Shown: piece by piece, positions 54,644-62,496 of the stretch
How positions within the stretch are numbered: the stretch's first letter is position 1
How the letters are laid out: every line of letters begins with the position of its first letter
Origin: Cyclobacteriaceae bacterium
GTDB lineage: Bacteria; Bacteroidota; Bacteroidia; Cytophagales; Cyclobacteriaceae
Length of the DNA: 64,000 nt
Direction: 5' to 3'
NCBI GenBank assembly: GCA_019638285.1
Contig: JAHBUB010000010.1
Coordinates: forward strand, 1 to 64,000
Position numbers and translations under genes: made by a program
The notes under the pieces: model-generated
Seen by the model: the letters and a program-made list of their open reading frames with translations, nothing else
Told to the model about the DNA's origin: nothing
Database searches by the model: none

Positions 54644-56130
54644 TTGTTGAGGTTAAATTCCTTGAGAAATTTTTCTGCCTTCACCATGTCATCGTGAAGC
54701 AGACGGTCTGTTTCTATAAACGGAACGATGGCCCTGAAAGTATCTACGAATTGTTCCAATGCAGGGGAGGTCTTCAAGGGTCTCCTGAATTCAAGCGCCT
54801 GGGCCGCGGTGATCAATTCAATGGCCAGGATAGAATAAAGATTGTTTACCACCCGATACAATTTAGTAGCGGCATTGGCCCCCATACTTACATGATCCTC
54901 TTGTCCATTGGAAGAGACAATAGAATCTACAGAAGCGGGGGAGCTGAGTTGTTTGTTCTGACTTACTAAAGAGGCTGCAGTATACTGTGGTATCATCAAT
55001 CCCGAATTGATACCTGGATTGGCCACAAGGTAATTGGGCAGGTCGCGTGATCCTGAGATCAGCTGGTAGGTTCTTCTTTCAGAAATACTCCCCAATTCTG
55101 CCAAAGCGATGGATAAAAAATCCATAGCGAGGGCAAGCGGCTGACCATGAAAGTTGCCGGCAGAAATGATCCTGTCTTCTTCAGGGAAGCAGTTGGGATT
55201 ATCTGTGACGCTGTTTATTTCTGTTAAGAATGTTTGTGCGACAAAACCAATCACATCATCCGTTGCACCATGTACCTGGGGGATGCACCGAAAGGAATAG
55301 GGATCTTGTACATGCTTTTTAGGTTGGGAGATAATGCCGCTACCTGTTAATATTCTCTTCACCTCCTGGGCCACGCGTACCTGACCTTTGTGGGGTCGGA
55401 TGGCGTGCACCAGTTCATCAAACGGCTCAATGCGACCATCAAAACTATCGAGTGACAATGCGCCAATAAGGTTGGCCAGACTTAGCAGACGTTGTGCGTG
55501 CAAAGTAGACCACACCCCATAAGCACTCATAAATTGTGTGCCGTTCAATAAGGCCAGCCCTTCCTTGGCTTTGAATGCGATAGGAGACAAGCCCAATTCT
55601 TTTAGCAAGTCACTACCCGAATATCTTTTGTTTTTATAAAGCACCTCGCCATAACCAATCAACGGAAGGGTAAGATGTGCCAAGGGTGCAAGGTCACCGG
55701 AAGCACCCAGCGACCCCATTTCATATACAATGGGCAACGCGTGATGGTTGTATAAGGCAACCAGGTGTTCCACGGTTTCAAGCTGTACACCAGAGTAGCC
55801 ATAGGCCAGCGACTGTACTTTTAGCAAAAGCATGAGGTGAACTATTTCAGAGGGCACTTCTGGGCCAGCACCACATGCATGCGACATGACAAGATTCTTC
55901 TGTAGTTTGCCTAGCTCCTCTGTCGGGATGTTTTTGCTGTAAAGCGATCCAAAGCCTGTGTTGATTCCATACACGGGTGTAGTCGACTCACTTACCTTCT
56001 TATCCAGATAGTTGCGGCAGGTAGTTATTTTTGATACTGCCTCTTCTGATAATTTGATTTGACCATTTAATACCTCGCCTACCTCAGGGAGTGTGAGTGT
56101 TTTTGTAGAGATGGAATGCGTCTTGCTCAA
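54640..56130 (-). CDS. hutH: histidine ammonia-lyase
   Basis: 496 residues. Converts histidine to urocanate with the MIO cofactor made from the ASG triad at 143-145 (GSLGASGDLAPLAH). Other features: YGINTGFGSLYSK, LLNGTQFMSAYG, FHGQPLALAMDF and QEDHVSMGANAA. The start is a TTG one base after the hisS stop, with no alternative ATG nearby, so translation is probably coupled. The other hut genes are not in the window. Confidence 0.95.
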   Translation of the reverse strand: MSKTHSISTKTLTLPEVGEVLNGQIKLSEEAVSKITTCRNYLDKKVSESTTPVYGINTGFGSLYSKNIPTEELGKLQKNLVMSHACGAGPEVPSEIVHLMLLLKVQSLAYGYSGVQLETVEHLVALYNHHALPIVYEMGSLGASGDLAPLAHLTLPLIGYGEVLYKNKRYSGSDLLKELGLSPIAFKAKEGLALLNGTQFMSAYGVWSTLHAQRLLSLANLIGALSLDSFDGRIEPFDELVHAIRPHKGQVRVAQEVKRILTGSGIISQPKKHVQDPYSFRCIPQVHGATDDVIGFVAQTFLTEINSVTDNPNCFPEEDRIISAGNFHGQPLALAMDFLSIALAELGSISERRTYQLISGSRDLPNYLVANPGINSGLMIPQYTAASLVSQNKQLSSPASVDSIVSSNGQEDHVSMGANAATKLYRVVNNLYSILAIELITAAQALEFRRPLKTSPALEQFVDTFRAIVPFIETDRLLHDDMVKAEKFLKEFNLNK

Positions 56131-56131
56131 A

Positions 56132-57493
56132 TCAGAATTGAATTAGGATTTCATCCAGTGTCAAAGGCTGCTGCTCACCGGTTTTCATATTTTTAAAAGT
56201 AAGAACTCCGCTCTTCATTTCATCCGAACCGATAACAATAACATAGGGAATCTTCTTCTTATTGGCATAGTCCAATTGCTTTTTAAGCTTGCTGATGTCA
56301 GGGTAAATCTCTGAAGCTATCCCATCGCTTCTAAGCGCTTTCAGTGCCTTCAATCCATAAAGCATTGCCTTCTCATCAAAATGAGCAATGAGCACCTTCG
56401 ATGATTGCTCGGTGTCCTCAGGGAATAAATTCAGCTCATCCATGGCATCGTAAAGTCTATCTACACCAAAAGAAAACCCTACCCCAGAGACACCTTCCAG
56501 TCCGAATACTCCGGTAAGGTTATCATAGCGACCACCACCACTCACACTGCCAATGCCCACATTATTGATCTTCACTTCAAAGATGGCACCCGTGTAATAG
56601 CTCAGCCCTCTTGCCAATGCAATATCCAATTCAAACGAATCGGCAGCGAGATCAAATTTAGAGAGTAGCTCAATGATGTGTTTAATGTCGTGGACGCCCT
56701 TCGTTCCTTTTTCGGATTGCTCCAACTTGTTTTTAAGTAATTCTATTTTCTCCAGGTTAGACCCCTTGAAATTGAGGATATCAAAGATCCGGTCAATGCT
56801 CCCTTCTTTAAACCCTTTGCTGCTCAGCTCTTCTTTTACCTTTTCCTCACCAATCTTATCCAACTTGTCAATGGCGACAAACAAGGAGGATTCGTTCCCT
56901 TTGGCTTCGGCAATTTCTGCCAAGCCGGTAAGAATACCCCTGTGGTTGATCTTTATAGAGAAATCTTCAATGCCCAACCCTTTGCACACCTCTTTGATCA
57001 TCAGCACTATCTCCGCTTCGCAAAGCAGGGAGTCGGTGCCAATCACATCGGCATCGCATTGGTAAAATTCGCGGTACCTTCCTTTTTGGGGCCGATCGGC
57101 ACGCCATACGGGCTGTATCTGGAAACGTTTGAAGGGAAAGGTGACCTCGTGGCGGTTCATCACCACATAGCGGGCAAAAGGTACGGTGAGATCGTACTTG
57201 AGGCCTTTTTCGGAAATATCGAAGGTGATTCCTTTTGAATCCCGAGCCTTCAACTTGTCCTCATCCGCATTCTTTAGGTAATCACCGGAATTGAGCACTT
57301 TAAATAGGAGTTGATCTCCCTCTTCTCCATATTTCCCCGTAAGGGTGGAAAGGTTTTCCATGGCGGGGGTCTCCAGTTGCTGGAAGCCATACTTCTGAAA
57401 TACCCCTTTAATGGTGCTTAATATAAATTGACGCCTGGCCATGATGACTGGCCCGAAGTCGCGTGTTCCTTTAGGTAGAGTCGGTTTTTCCAT
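56132..57493 (-). CDS. hisS: histidyl-tRNA synthetase
   Basis: Class II aminoacyl-tRNA synthetase, 453 residues. PKGTRDFGP at the N-terminus, motif 2 FQIQPVWRADRPQKGRYREF (about 125-144), the histidine-binding segments ALARGLSYYTG and GGGRYDNLTG, motif 3 GFSFGVDRL, and a C-terminal anticodon-binding domain (about 355-453). ATG start. It heads an operon with hutH and the T9SS type B protein. Confidence 0.97.
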   Translation of the reverse strand: MEKPTLPKGTRDFGPVIMARRQFILSTIKGVFQKYGFQQLETPAMENLSTLTGKYGEEGDQLLFKVLNSGDYLKNADEDKLKARDSKGITFDISEKGLKYDLTVPFARYVVMNRHEVTFPFKRFQIQPVWRADRPQKGRYREFYQCDADVIGTDSLLCEAEIVLMIKEVCKGLGIEDFSIKINHRGILTGLAEIAEAKGNESSLFVAIDKLDKIGEEKVKEELSSKGFKEGSIDRIFDILNFKGSNLEKIELLKNKLEQSEKGTKGVHDIKHIIELLSKFDLAADSFELDIALARGLSYYTGAIFEVKINNVGIGSVSGGGRYDNLTGVFGLEGVSGVGFSFGVDRLYDAMDELNLFPEDTEQSSKVLIAHFDEKAMLYGLKALKALRSDGIASEIYPDISKLKKQLDYANKKKIPYVIVIGSDEMKSGVLTFKNMKTGEQQPLTLDEILIQF

Positions 57494-57503
57494 TGCTATA
57501 AGC

Positions 57504-57511
57504 CAAAACTA
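57504..57511 (-). promoter_or_regulatory. TAnnTTTG -7 box for hisS-hutH
   Basis: TAGTTTTG on the minus strand, 10 bases before the hisS ATG; would give an almost leaderless transcript. No -33 TTG at 17 bases. Confidence 0.35.
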
Positions 57512-57567
57512 ACCATGATCGGGCTGATTTACATGATTTAAAGGCCGGATTAGCTTAAAATTATTTT

Positions 57568-57595
57568 TTAAGATTGATAGTTTCTGCTATTTTTG
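57568..57595 (+). promoter_or_regulatory. promoter for the small basic protein gene
   Basis: TATTTTTG at 57588-57595, exact -7 box, with TTA (one mismatch to TTG) 17 bases upstream at 57568-57570. The expected leader is about 40 bases. Confidence 0.45.
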
Positions 57596-57642
57596 CGACC
57601 TCTTGCATTATAGCAGGGAATCACATTAAAAAAATTACCATC

Positions 57643-57792
57643 ATGTCAATAACCAGATTGAAGAGAAAAGCAAGAAAAGACAAGGCTAAGTCTTCTCGCA
57701 GAAGGACCGAGTTGAAAGTTCAGAATTTTAAGCCTGTGATGAAGTCTATTGATATTGAAAAGATAAAAGAAGAATTCAAGGCGAAGAAGTAA
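57643..57792 (+). CDS. small basic protein, 49 residues, family unknown
   Basis: The ATG at 57643 gives MSITRLKRKARKDKAKSSRR (first 20 residues), very rich in Lys and Arg, followed by a less charged C-terminal helix (KPVMKSIDIEKIKEEFKAKK, 20 residues). The frame extends 23 codons further upstream, but a promoter box lies there, so I take the shorter start. The composition resembles small ribosome- or RNA-binding proteins; I cannot assign a family. It has its own promoter and a strong terminator, suggesting steady, high expression. Confidence 0.65.
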   Translation: MSITRLKRKARKDKAKSSRRRTELKVQNFKPVMKSIDIEKIKEEFKAKK

Positions 57793-57812
57793 TTTGAATT
57801 CAAAGACAATAG

Positions 57813-57845
57813 AAAAAGTCGACCCCACGGTTGACTTTTTTAGTT
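57813..57845. terminator. bidirectional terminator after the small basic protein gene
   Basis: The stem AAAAAGTCGACC pairs with GGTTGACTTTTT (12 pairs, one G-U; loop CCAC), flanked by A and T runs on both sides, so it can serve both the + strand gene ending at 57792 and the minus-strand phosphodiesterase gene ending at 57859. Confidence 0.85.
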
Positions 57846-57858
57846 TTAGGCACTTCCA

Positions 57859-58368
57859 TTAATCTATTATACTCCCTCGCTTTCCCAATTCAATCACCTG
57901 CATGTTTTTAATCTGAGCATCTATCAGCTCAAACCTTACAATCGTTTTTATGTGATGAAACCCATGATTTCCCGCAGCGCCAGGGTTTAGGTAGAGCATA
58001 TTATCAAACTTCGGATCTCGTTGCGCCTTCATGATATGGGAATGGCCACAAATCAAAAGATCAGGAGGGTGACGGAGTAGTTGATTTTTGATTCTGTCAT
58101 TGTAGCGCGGGGGCGTGCCAGCAATGTGGGTAATCCAAACTTCCACTCCTTCACAGGTAAACATCCAGTCTTCAGGAAAGCGATTGTACACGGAGGCACT
58201 GTCGATATTGCCAAACACGGCACGTACCGGTTTGAATTTTTCCAGTGTTTCGATTACAGCGACATCACCAATGTCTCCAGCATGCCATATTTCATCTACT
58301 TCTTTGAAGTACTCAAATACTTTAGGGTCGAGATAACCGTGGGTGTCGGAGAGGAGGCCTATTTTCAT
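57859..58368 (-). CDS. YfcE/MJ0936-type metallophosphoesterase
   Basis: 169 residues. Calcineurin-like phosphoesterase motifs: GLLSDTHGYLDP at the N-terminus (D8, H10), WHAGDIGD, AVFGNIDS (in place of GNCD), THIAGTPP, ICGHSHIMK and NPGAAG. The family has phosphodiesterase activity on model substrates; the natural substrate is unknown. ATG start. A TAGTTTTG box at 58377-58384 would give a nearly leaderless transcript. Confidence 0.92.
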   Translation of the reverse strand: MKIGLLSDTHGYLDPKVFEYFKEVDEIWHAGDIGDVAVIETLEKFKPVRAVFGNIDSASVYNRFPEDWMFTCEGVEVWITHIAGTPPRYNDRIKNQLLRHPPDLLICGHSHIMKAQRDPKFDNMLYLNPGAAGNHGFHHIKTIVRFELIDAQIKNMQVIELGKRGSIID

Positions 58369-58376
58369 GTCTGCGT

Positions 58377-58384
58377 CAAAACTA
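58377..58384 (-). promoter_or_regulatory. TAnnTTTG -7 box for the phosphoesterase gene
   Basis: TAGTTTTG on the minus strand, 8 bases before the ATG. CTT lies at the -33 distance. Confidence 0.35.
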
Positions 58385-58490
58385 CCAAAGTCTTATCTTT
58401 TAAGTGCTAATTAAAATACATGAGCGACTTTTGGCTTTATGATGAAGTTGTAAATGGTAAGTATGAAACTCAGGGTTGGGTAATGATTAA

Positions 58491-58634
58491 CTGGAGTTAC
58501 GCAAAAATGCAATTTAACCACAAAGATCACGGAGGTAGAACACAGAGCTACACAAAGAAAAGCCTCCGTGTTTACTCTGTGTGCACTTTTCTCTGTATAT
58601 TCTCAGTGGTAAAAAATTGTTTTACGCAACTCCA
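58491..58634. mobile_element. MITE-like palindromic element with terminal inverted repeats and target duplication
   Basis: About 143 bases. Left end TGGAGTTACGCAAAAATGCA and right end (reverse complement) TGGAGTTGCGTAAAACAATT form terminal inverted repeats. Inside, AACCACAAAG ... CACGGAGG pairs with CCTCCGTG further on, and TCTGTGTG repeats follow. The element is flanked by the direct repeat AATGATTAA (58482-58490 and 58634-58642; the last base of the element is shared), as expected for a target-site duplication. There is no transposase, so it would be moved in trans. A shorter relative lies at 14499-14572. Confidence 0.7.
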
Positions 58635-58673
58635 ATGATTAATAAGAGTGTGGTAATTTTATGTAGTTAACTA

Positions 58674-60146
58674 CTAATTCTTCACCAAACGAACAGTACG
58701 CAATTGTTGCCCATCAAATATTCGAACTAAGTATATGCCAGAAGGTTGATTGACGAGCGATATCTGTGTGTCGCTACCAGTGTTAATCGTGAATTGTACC
58801 TTTTGCCCTAGATTATTAAATACCTGAACTTGCTCTTCAGTCAGCCGCATTTGAGGGATTGTGAATATTCCTGTAGAAGGATTAGGAAATACCTGTATTG
58901 TTGAGGCGCCCTCATAATGTACAGCTACAATAGGGGAGTAATCCACCTGTCCATCAAAGTCTGTTTGTTTTAAACGATAATAAGAAACCCCCTGAATGGG
59001 CTGGTTGTCGTATCGCAGATATTGAATGGGTTCGTTGGAGTTTCCAGCACCTTTAATCTTATCAATTTCTGTCCAATCTTCAGGACCCGTGGATCGTTGA
59101 ATTTGAAAGAAATCGTTATTGATTTCTGTAGCTGTCTTCCATTCAAGCAGGATTGCATCAGCTTGGGGGGTGGCTTTGAAGGACACCAGTTTTACGGGCA
59201 GTGGACTGCCTAGATTGGTGTTACCCAAAGTGAAACGATCTCCATTTTGAAAGTTAACCCCAGAGAATACCACCTTGTTGTTGGAGTATGAACCTACAAT
59301 TGGCGTCACGTCATTGTCGGCAAATCCATCTCCATCACGATCAATGAGCAACAATAAGTTAGAGCCGAGAAAGGAGCCAGCCAACATACTTACATCGAAC
59401 GAAACGGATACATTTCCCACATCCCCTGTCTCACTCACCGCCCATATTCTGTTGAGCCGCTCTTGTATGATTGTTCCATCCACAGCGGTACCTACTGCAG
59501 TGGTGGAGCTATTGTAGATAGCATTATTATGTCCCCACATCAAGAATTCTCCATCTCCGAGATCCCTTGGGTGCCACATGCGAACTACCCCGGTGCCTTT
59601 TGCATCTCTATGGTAAGACCCATCAGCAGCCTGCCCCACACCGGCTACTTCATGATCGAAGTCTGTACCTGTGTTGTCCATGGTGTACACATCGTTGAGG
59701 GTAAGTGCAAAATTGTATTTGGCGGCCAGGTAATTATTAATGAGTATCACTTGTGCGGCATTGGTTACTTTGCTGTACATGATCACCTCACCAATACGCC
59801 CAAGGAAATAGAAATTGGGGCCTGCTTCATTTTGTCCTGCGCCTACGCGGGTATTCGTTGTGTTGTTGAATACAAATGTTGGTGTTGCTGTTACCGCAGC
59901 TCCATTTTGAATGGAGAGGGATTTGCTATTGGCTGTAGCATCATAGGTAAACGCCTGTGAAGCCCAGGTGCCAGCGGTGCTGCTGGCATTAAGTTGATCC
60001 CATCCGGTTCCCTTTCCATTCCAGAAGGTCCAGGTGTCGCTGTTAGGTATACTGTAGAGCATGTAACCCCCGGTAGGACTTGCTTTTCTGCTAGATATCA
60101 CTGTTTTATAGGCTGTTGAGTGGGTCACATTATTGGCAGAGAACAC
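58674..60146 (-). CDS. C-terminal part of the frameshifted T9SS secreted protein
   Basis: 490 residues from a GTG that is not a likely real start: the homologous reading frame continues upstream of it to the frameshift near 60285, and there is no signal peptide. It holds most of the second LamG-like domain, the second YLAAKYN module, a fibronectin-like domain (LVSFKATPQADAILLEWKT) and the type A sorting domain. It is almost certainly not translated on its own. Confidence 0.6.
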   Translation of the reverse strand: MFSANNVTHSTAYKTVISSRKASPTGGYMLYSIPNSDTWTFWNGKGTGWDQLNASSTAGTWASQAFTYDATANSKSLSIQNGAAVTATPTFVFNNTTNTRVGAGQNEAGPNFYFLGRIGEVIMYSKVTNAAQVILINNYLAAKYNFALTLNDVYTMDNTGTDFDHEVAGVGQAADGSYHRDAKGTGVVRMWHPRDLGDGEFLMWGHNNAIYNSSTTAVGTAVDGTIIQERLNRIWAVSETGDVGNVSVSFDVSMLAGSFLGSNLLLLIDRDGDGFADNDVTPIVGSYSNNKVVFSGVNFQNGDRFTLGNTNLGSPLPVKLVSFKATPQADAILLEWKTATEINNDFFQIQRSTGPEDWTEIDKIKGAGNSNEPIQYLRYDNQPIQGVSYYRLKQTDFDGQVDYSPIVAVHYEGASTIQVFPNPSTGIFTIPQMRLTEEQVQVFNNLGQKVQFTINTGSDTQISLVNQPSGIYLVRIFDGQQLRTVRLVKN

Positions 60147-60232
60147 AGAGAAATTGGCCGGATTTAATGCGGCAGTATAGGCGCGTTGAAAGTAATGAGA
60201 GGTACCATTGAAATCAAGTACTGAGTAGCTAT

Positions 60233-62386
60233 TTACAGCATTGGTTTTGAAGACAGCTCCATTCCCAACTGTAAAATCATAGTGTATCCAGATAGGTCAG
60301 TCCATGAAGTAATGGTGGCATCATTGGCACCGCTTAGTTTTGTAGCATCCAACCACAGTACCAAGGAGGTGGTTCCGTCAGTGGCACCCACTCCTGCTGG
60401 GCCCGTGTTGCCCAAGATCACAGAGCCTGTTCCTATAGTAGGGAATGTTCCAGCGCAGCCTGCTCCTATACAACTGATAGTAAATGATGAACAAACCTGA
60501 TTAATGGTGCCACTGTTTGAAAACGTGATGGTGCTTCCTGCTCCATTTTGCAAAATGGTAGAGCCGGTACCACATAAGGTGGCATCTGTATGATCAATAA
60601 TGATGTCGTCAGATGAAGTAGAGTTGGTGTTGATGATGGTAATGCTATTGCCCGTTAATACAATATCATCCAATGTGCTGAGGATAGAACCTGCCTCTGC
60701 CTCCAGATAGCCTGTATTCACGAGACTCGATCCTGTAGTGAGTGTTCCACCGCTGGCAATCTCTGTATAGCCTCCGATCATCGTTTCTATGCCAGTTATT
60801 GATAGGGTGCCCTCAATGCGAATGTCTCCTGTTTGATAGAACATGGAAATGTTGGAGGCAACGAAAGGGCCAATATTGCTTTTCCCGAGATCATCGGGTT
60901 TCATGCCTGCATAGCCATTGTCTGCTACATTATCTACTGTAATTGTATGTCCTGCATGGATTACCACGTTGTCTCCTCTACCTGGAAACACACCTGCTGG
61001 TAGTGCGCCAGTCGAGCCATCCGAGCTCAGGCTCCAGGAGGTATTGGCTTCCCATGTGCCACTGGCAATAGAGTAGTAGGTGTTGACCACATCGGTGCTC
61101 AGGGTGAAGCGGGTGCCATTGGCTATTTGTGTAACCCCTGCAAACTGATAGATATTTCCGCTCACATGGGTAGCCCCGGCAATGGGTGTTTCGTCAGCAA
61201 ATGAATTGTCATTGTTTGTGTCTACCAGCAGACGAAGGTCTGCAGGGGTAATGGTACCAAATCCCGTAAGGTCAAAACGAATATCTATTGCTCCAACGTC
61301 CACAGCAGTTCCTGAAGCATTCACTTCGTTCACCCGCCATACCCTGGAAAGTCTTGAGACGATTCCGGTAGGAACATCCGTGGTGGTTAATGTGGTTTTT
61401 GGTTGTCCATCGTGCCCCCAAAATAGAAACTTATTATTGGTAAGATTAGTAGGGTTAAGAATACGTACGATGCCGGTTCCCTGTGCATCGTTGTGAAGGT
61501 TGGAGGCATCTATTCTACCAATACTCGCCACATCAAAATCATAATCGCCATTGGCTGGATCGTCCATGGTGTATAAATCATTCGCGCCCAATGTTACATT
61601 GTACTTGGCGGCCAGATAGTTTTGAACAATGATCATCTGTGCATCATTGAGTGCGGTGTAATACACAATCATTTCACCCACATCTGCTGTGGGAAATTCG
61701 CCACCACCGCTATATTTTCCTGAGAAGAAAGTCTGTGTGGGCAGTGCACTATTTGCTGAGTTGCGTTGGGCATTGACACCTCCATTGAGATAGGTCTGCA
61801 TGCCATTGGTCGTGTTTCTTCTATAGCGCGCCCCGCCTATATTATTAGTACTTGCCACAAGGCCACTGGCTACACCTCCTCCTGTGCCTCCGTCACTGGA
61901 AGAAATAAATACCTTAGAAGCGCTCCATGGATAGACAACAAATGTTCCGTCAGAGTTCTGAAACCTGATTAGCGACTGATATTCGGTTCCGTTTGCCACT
62001 ACAAAAAAAGTAATGTTGTCAACACCCGGCCCGGAAAACGAGGAGGTGAAGAATTGTGAACTGGAACCTGTATAACGAATTATTGGTCTACCATTTAATG
62101 CAGCAGAGGTAGCAGTCGTAGGTCTGTTCCCCGCTGTTGCTTGAGAAAGATTATTTCCATATCCGGATTGGTCCCCCCAAGCACTCACCACGCCTCCCGA
62201 GGAAGTTACTCCTGTATCACCTCTCCACCACGCATGCAAAGTGGAAGCGCCATCGGCTGCGCCAACCCCGCCTGGGCCAGTTTGAGAGTAGCCAACCTGG
62301 GGAAATAGGCAGCAAGCCCATGCCAACAGAATTAATTTTAGTGATTTGATGCTTAAGCCCAAATTGGGTAGAGAAGTCATCTTCAT
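60233..62386 (-). CDS. N-terminal part of the frameshifted T9SS secreted protein
   Basis: If the frameshift near 60285 is real, this is the translated product: 717 residues ending in an out-of-frame tail (TMILQLGMELSSKPML). It has the signal peptide, the first LamG-like domain, the first YLAAKYN module and the G8-like region but no sorting domain, so it would be exported to the periplasm yet not handled by the T9SS. Start ATG 62386 or 62380. See the entry for the whole gene. Confidence 0.6.
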   Translation of the reverse strand: MKMTSLPNLGLSIKSLKLILLAWACCLFPQVGYSQTGPGGVGAADGASTLHAWWRGDTGVTSSGGVVSAWGDQSGYGNNLSQATAGNRPTTATSAALNGRPIIRYTGSSSQFFTSSFSGPGVDNITFFVVANGTEYQSLIRFQNSDGTFVVYPWSASKVFISSSDGGTGGGVASGLVASTNNIGGARYRRNTTNGMQTYLNGGVNAQRNSANSALPTQTFFSGKYSGGGEFPTADVGEMIVYYTALNDAQMIIVQNYLAAKYNVTLGANDLYTMDDPANGDYDFDVASIGRIDASNLHNDAQGTGIVRILNPTNLTNNKFLFWGHDGQPKTTLTTTDVPTGIVSRLSRVWRVNEVNASGTAVDVGAIDIRFDLTGFGTITPADLRLLVDTNNDNSFADETPIAGATHVSGNIYQFAGVTQIANGTRFTLSTDVVNTYYSIASGTWEANTSWSLSSDGSTGALPAGVFPGRGDNVVIHAGHTITVDNVADNGYAGMKPDDLGKSNIGPFVASNISMFYQTGDIRIEGTLSITGIETMIGGYTEIASGGTLTTGSSLVNTGYLEAEAGSILSTLDDIVLTGNSITIINTNSTSSDDIIIDHTDATLCGTGSTILQNGAGSTITFSNSGTINQVCSSFTISCIGAGCAGTFPTIGTGSVILGNTGPAGVGATDGTTSLVLWLDATKLSGANDATITSWTDLSGYTMILQLGMELSSKPML

Positions 62387-62435
62387 ACAGCCTGGAATTA
62401 ACAAACAATTTAATCTTTAAAGGTACAGCCTTTTT

Positions 62436-62477
62436 ACTACCATGCGGGTAAGGTAGTTGTACTATTTTTCTGATAGT
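62436..62477. repeat. two short hairpins upstream of the T9SS type A gene
   Basis: ACTACC / GGTAGT (62436-62457, six pairs) and ACTAT / ATAGT (62461-62477). They lie between the gene start at 62386 and the 21-base repeat array. A near-match to the -7 box (TACCTTTA, minus strand, 62418-62425) also lies here. Function unclear. Confidence 0.35.
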
Positions 62478-62496
62478 AGTAATATAACATGGCGCC

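Larger units (their letters stand above)
58674..62386 (-). pseudogene. large T9SS type A secreted protein, interrupted by a frameshift
   Basis: A single gene of about 1,237 residues when repaired. It begins at the ATG at 62386 with a signal peptide (ending GYSQ) and ends with a T9SS type A sorting domain (VFPNPSTGIFTI ... GIYLVRIFDG, then VRLVKN). The frame breaks near 60279-60289 (minus strand GGATACACTATGATT): upstream it reads SLVLWLDATK ... WTDLSGY, and downstream the other frame continues YDFTVGNGAVFKTN and LDFNGTSHYFQRAY without interruption. One base is missing, or two are extra. Layout: LamG-like domain, a module containing NYLAAKYNVTL and DVASIG, a G8-like beta-helix region (WEANTSWS, then VVIHAGHTITVD), a second LamG-like domain, a second copy of the module (NYLAAKYNFAL, VAGVGQ), a fibronectin-like domain and the sorting domain. 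Likely a surface or secreted adhesin or glycan-binding protein. Confidence 0.85.

Noticed and set aside
58420-58638. Small + strand open frame over the MITE-like element
   Set aside because: Most of it lies within the palindromic element and it has no recognisable similarity or start context.
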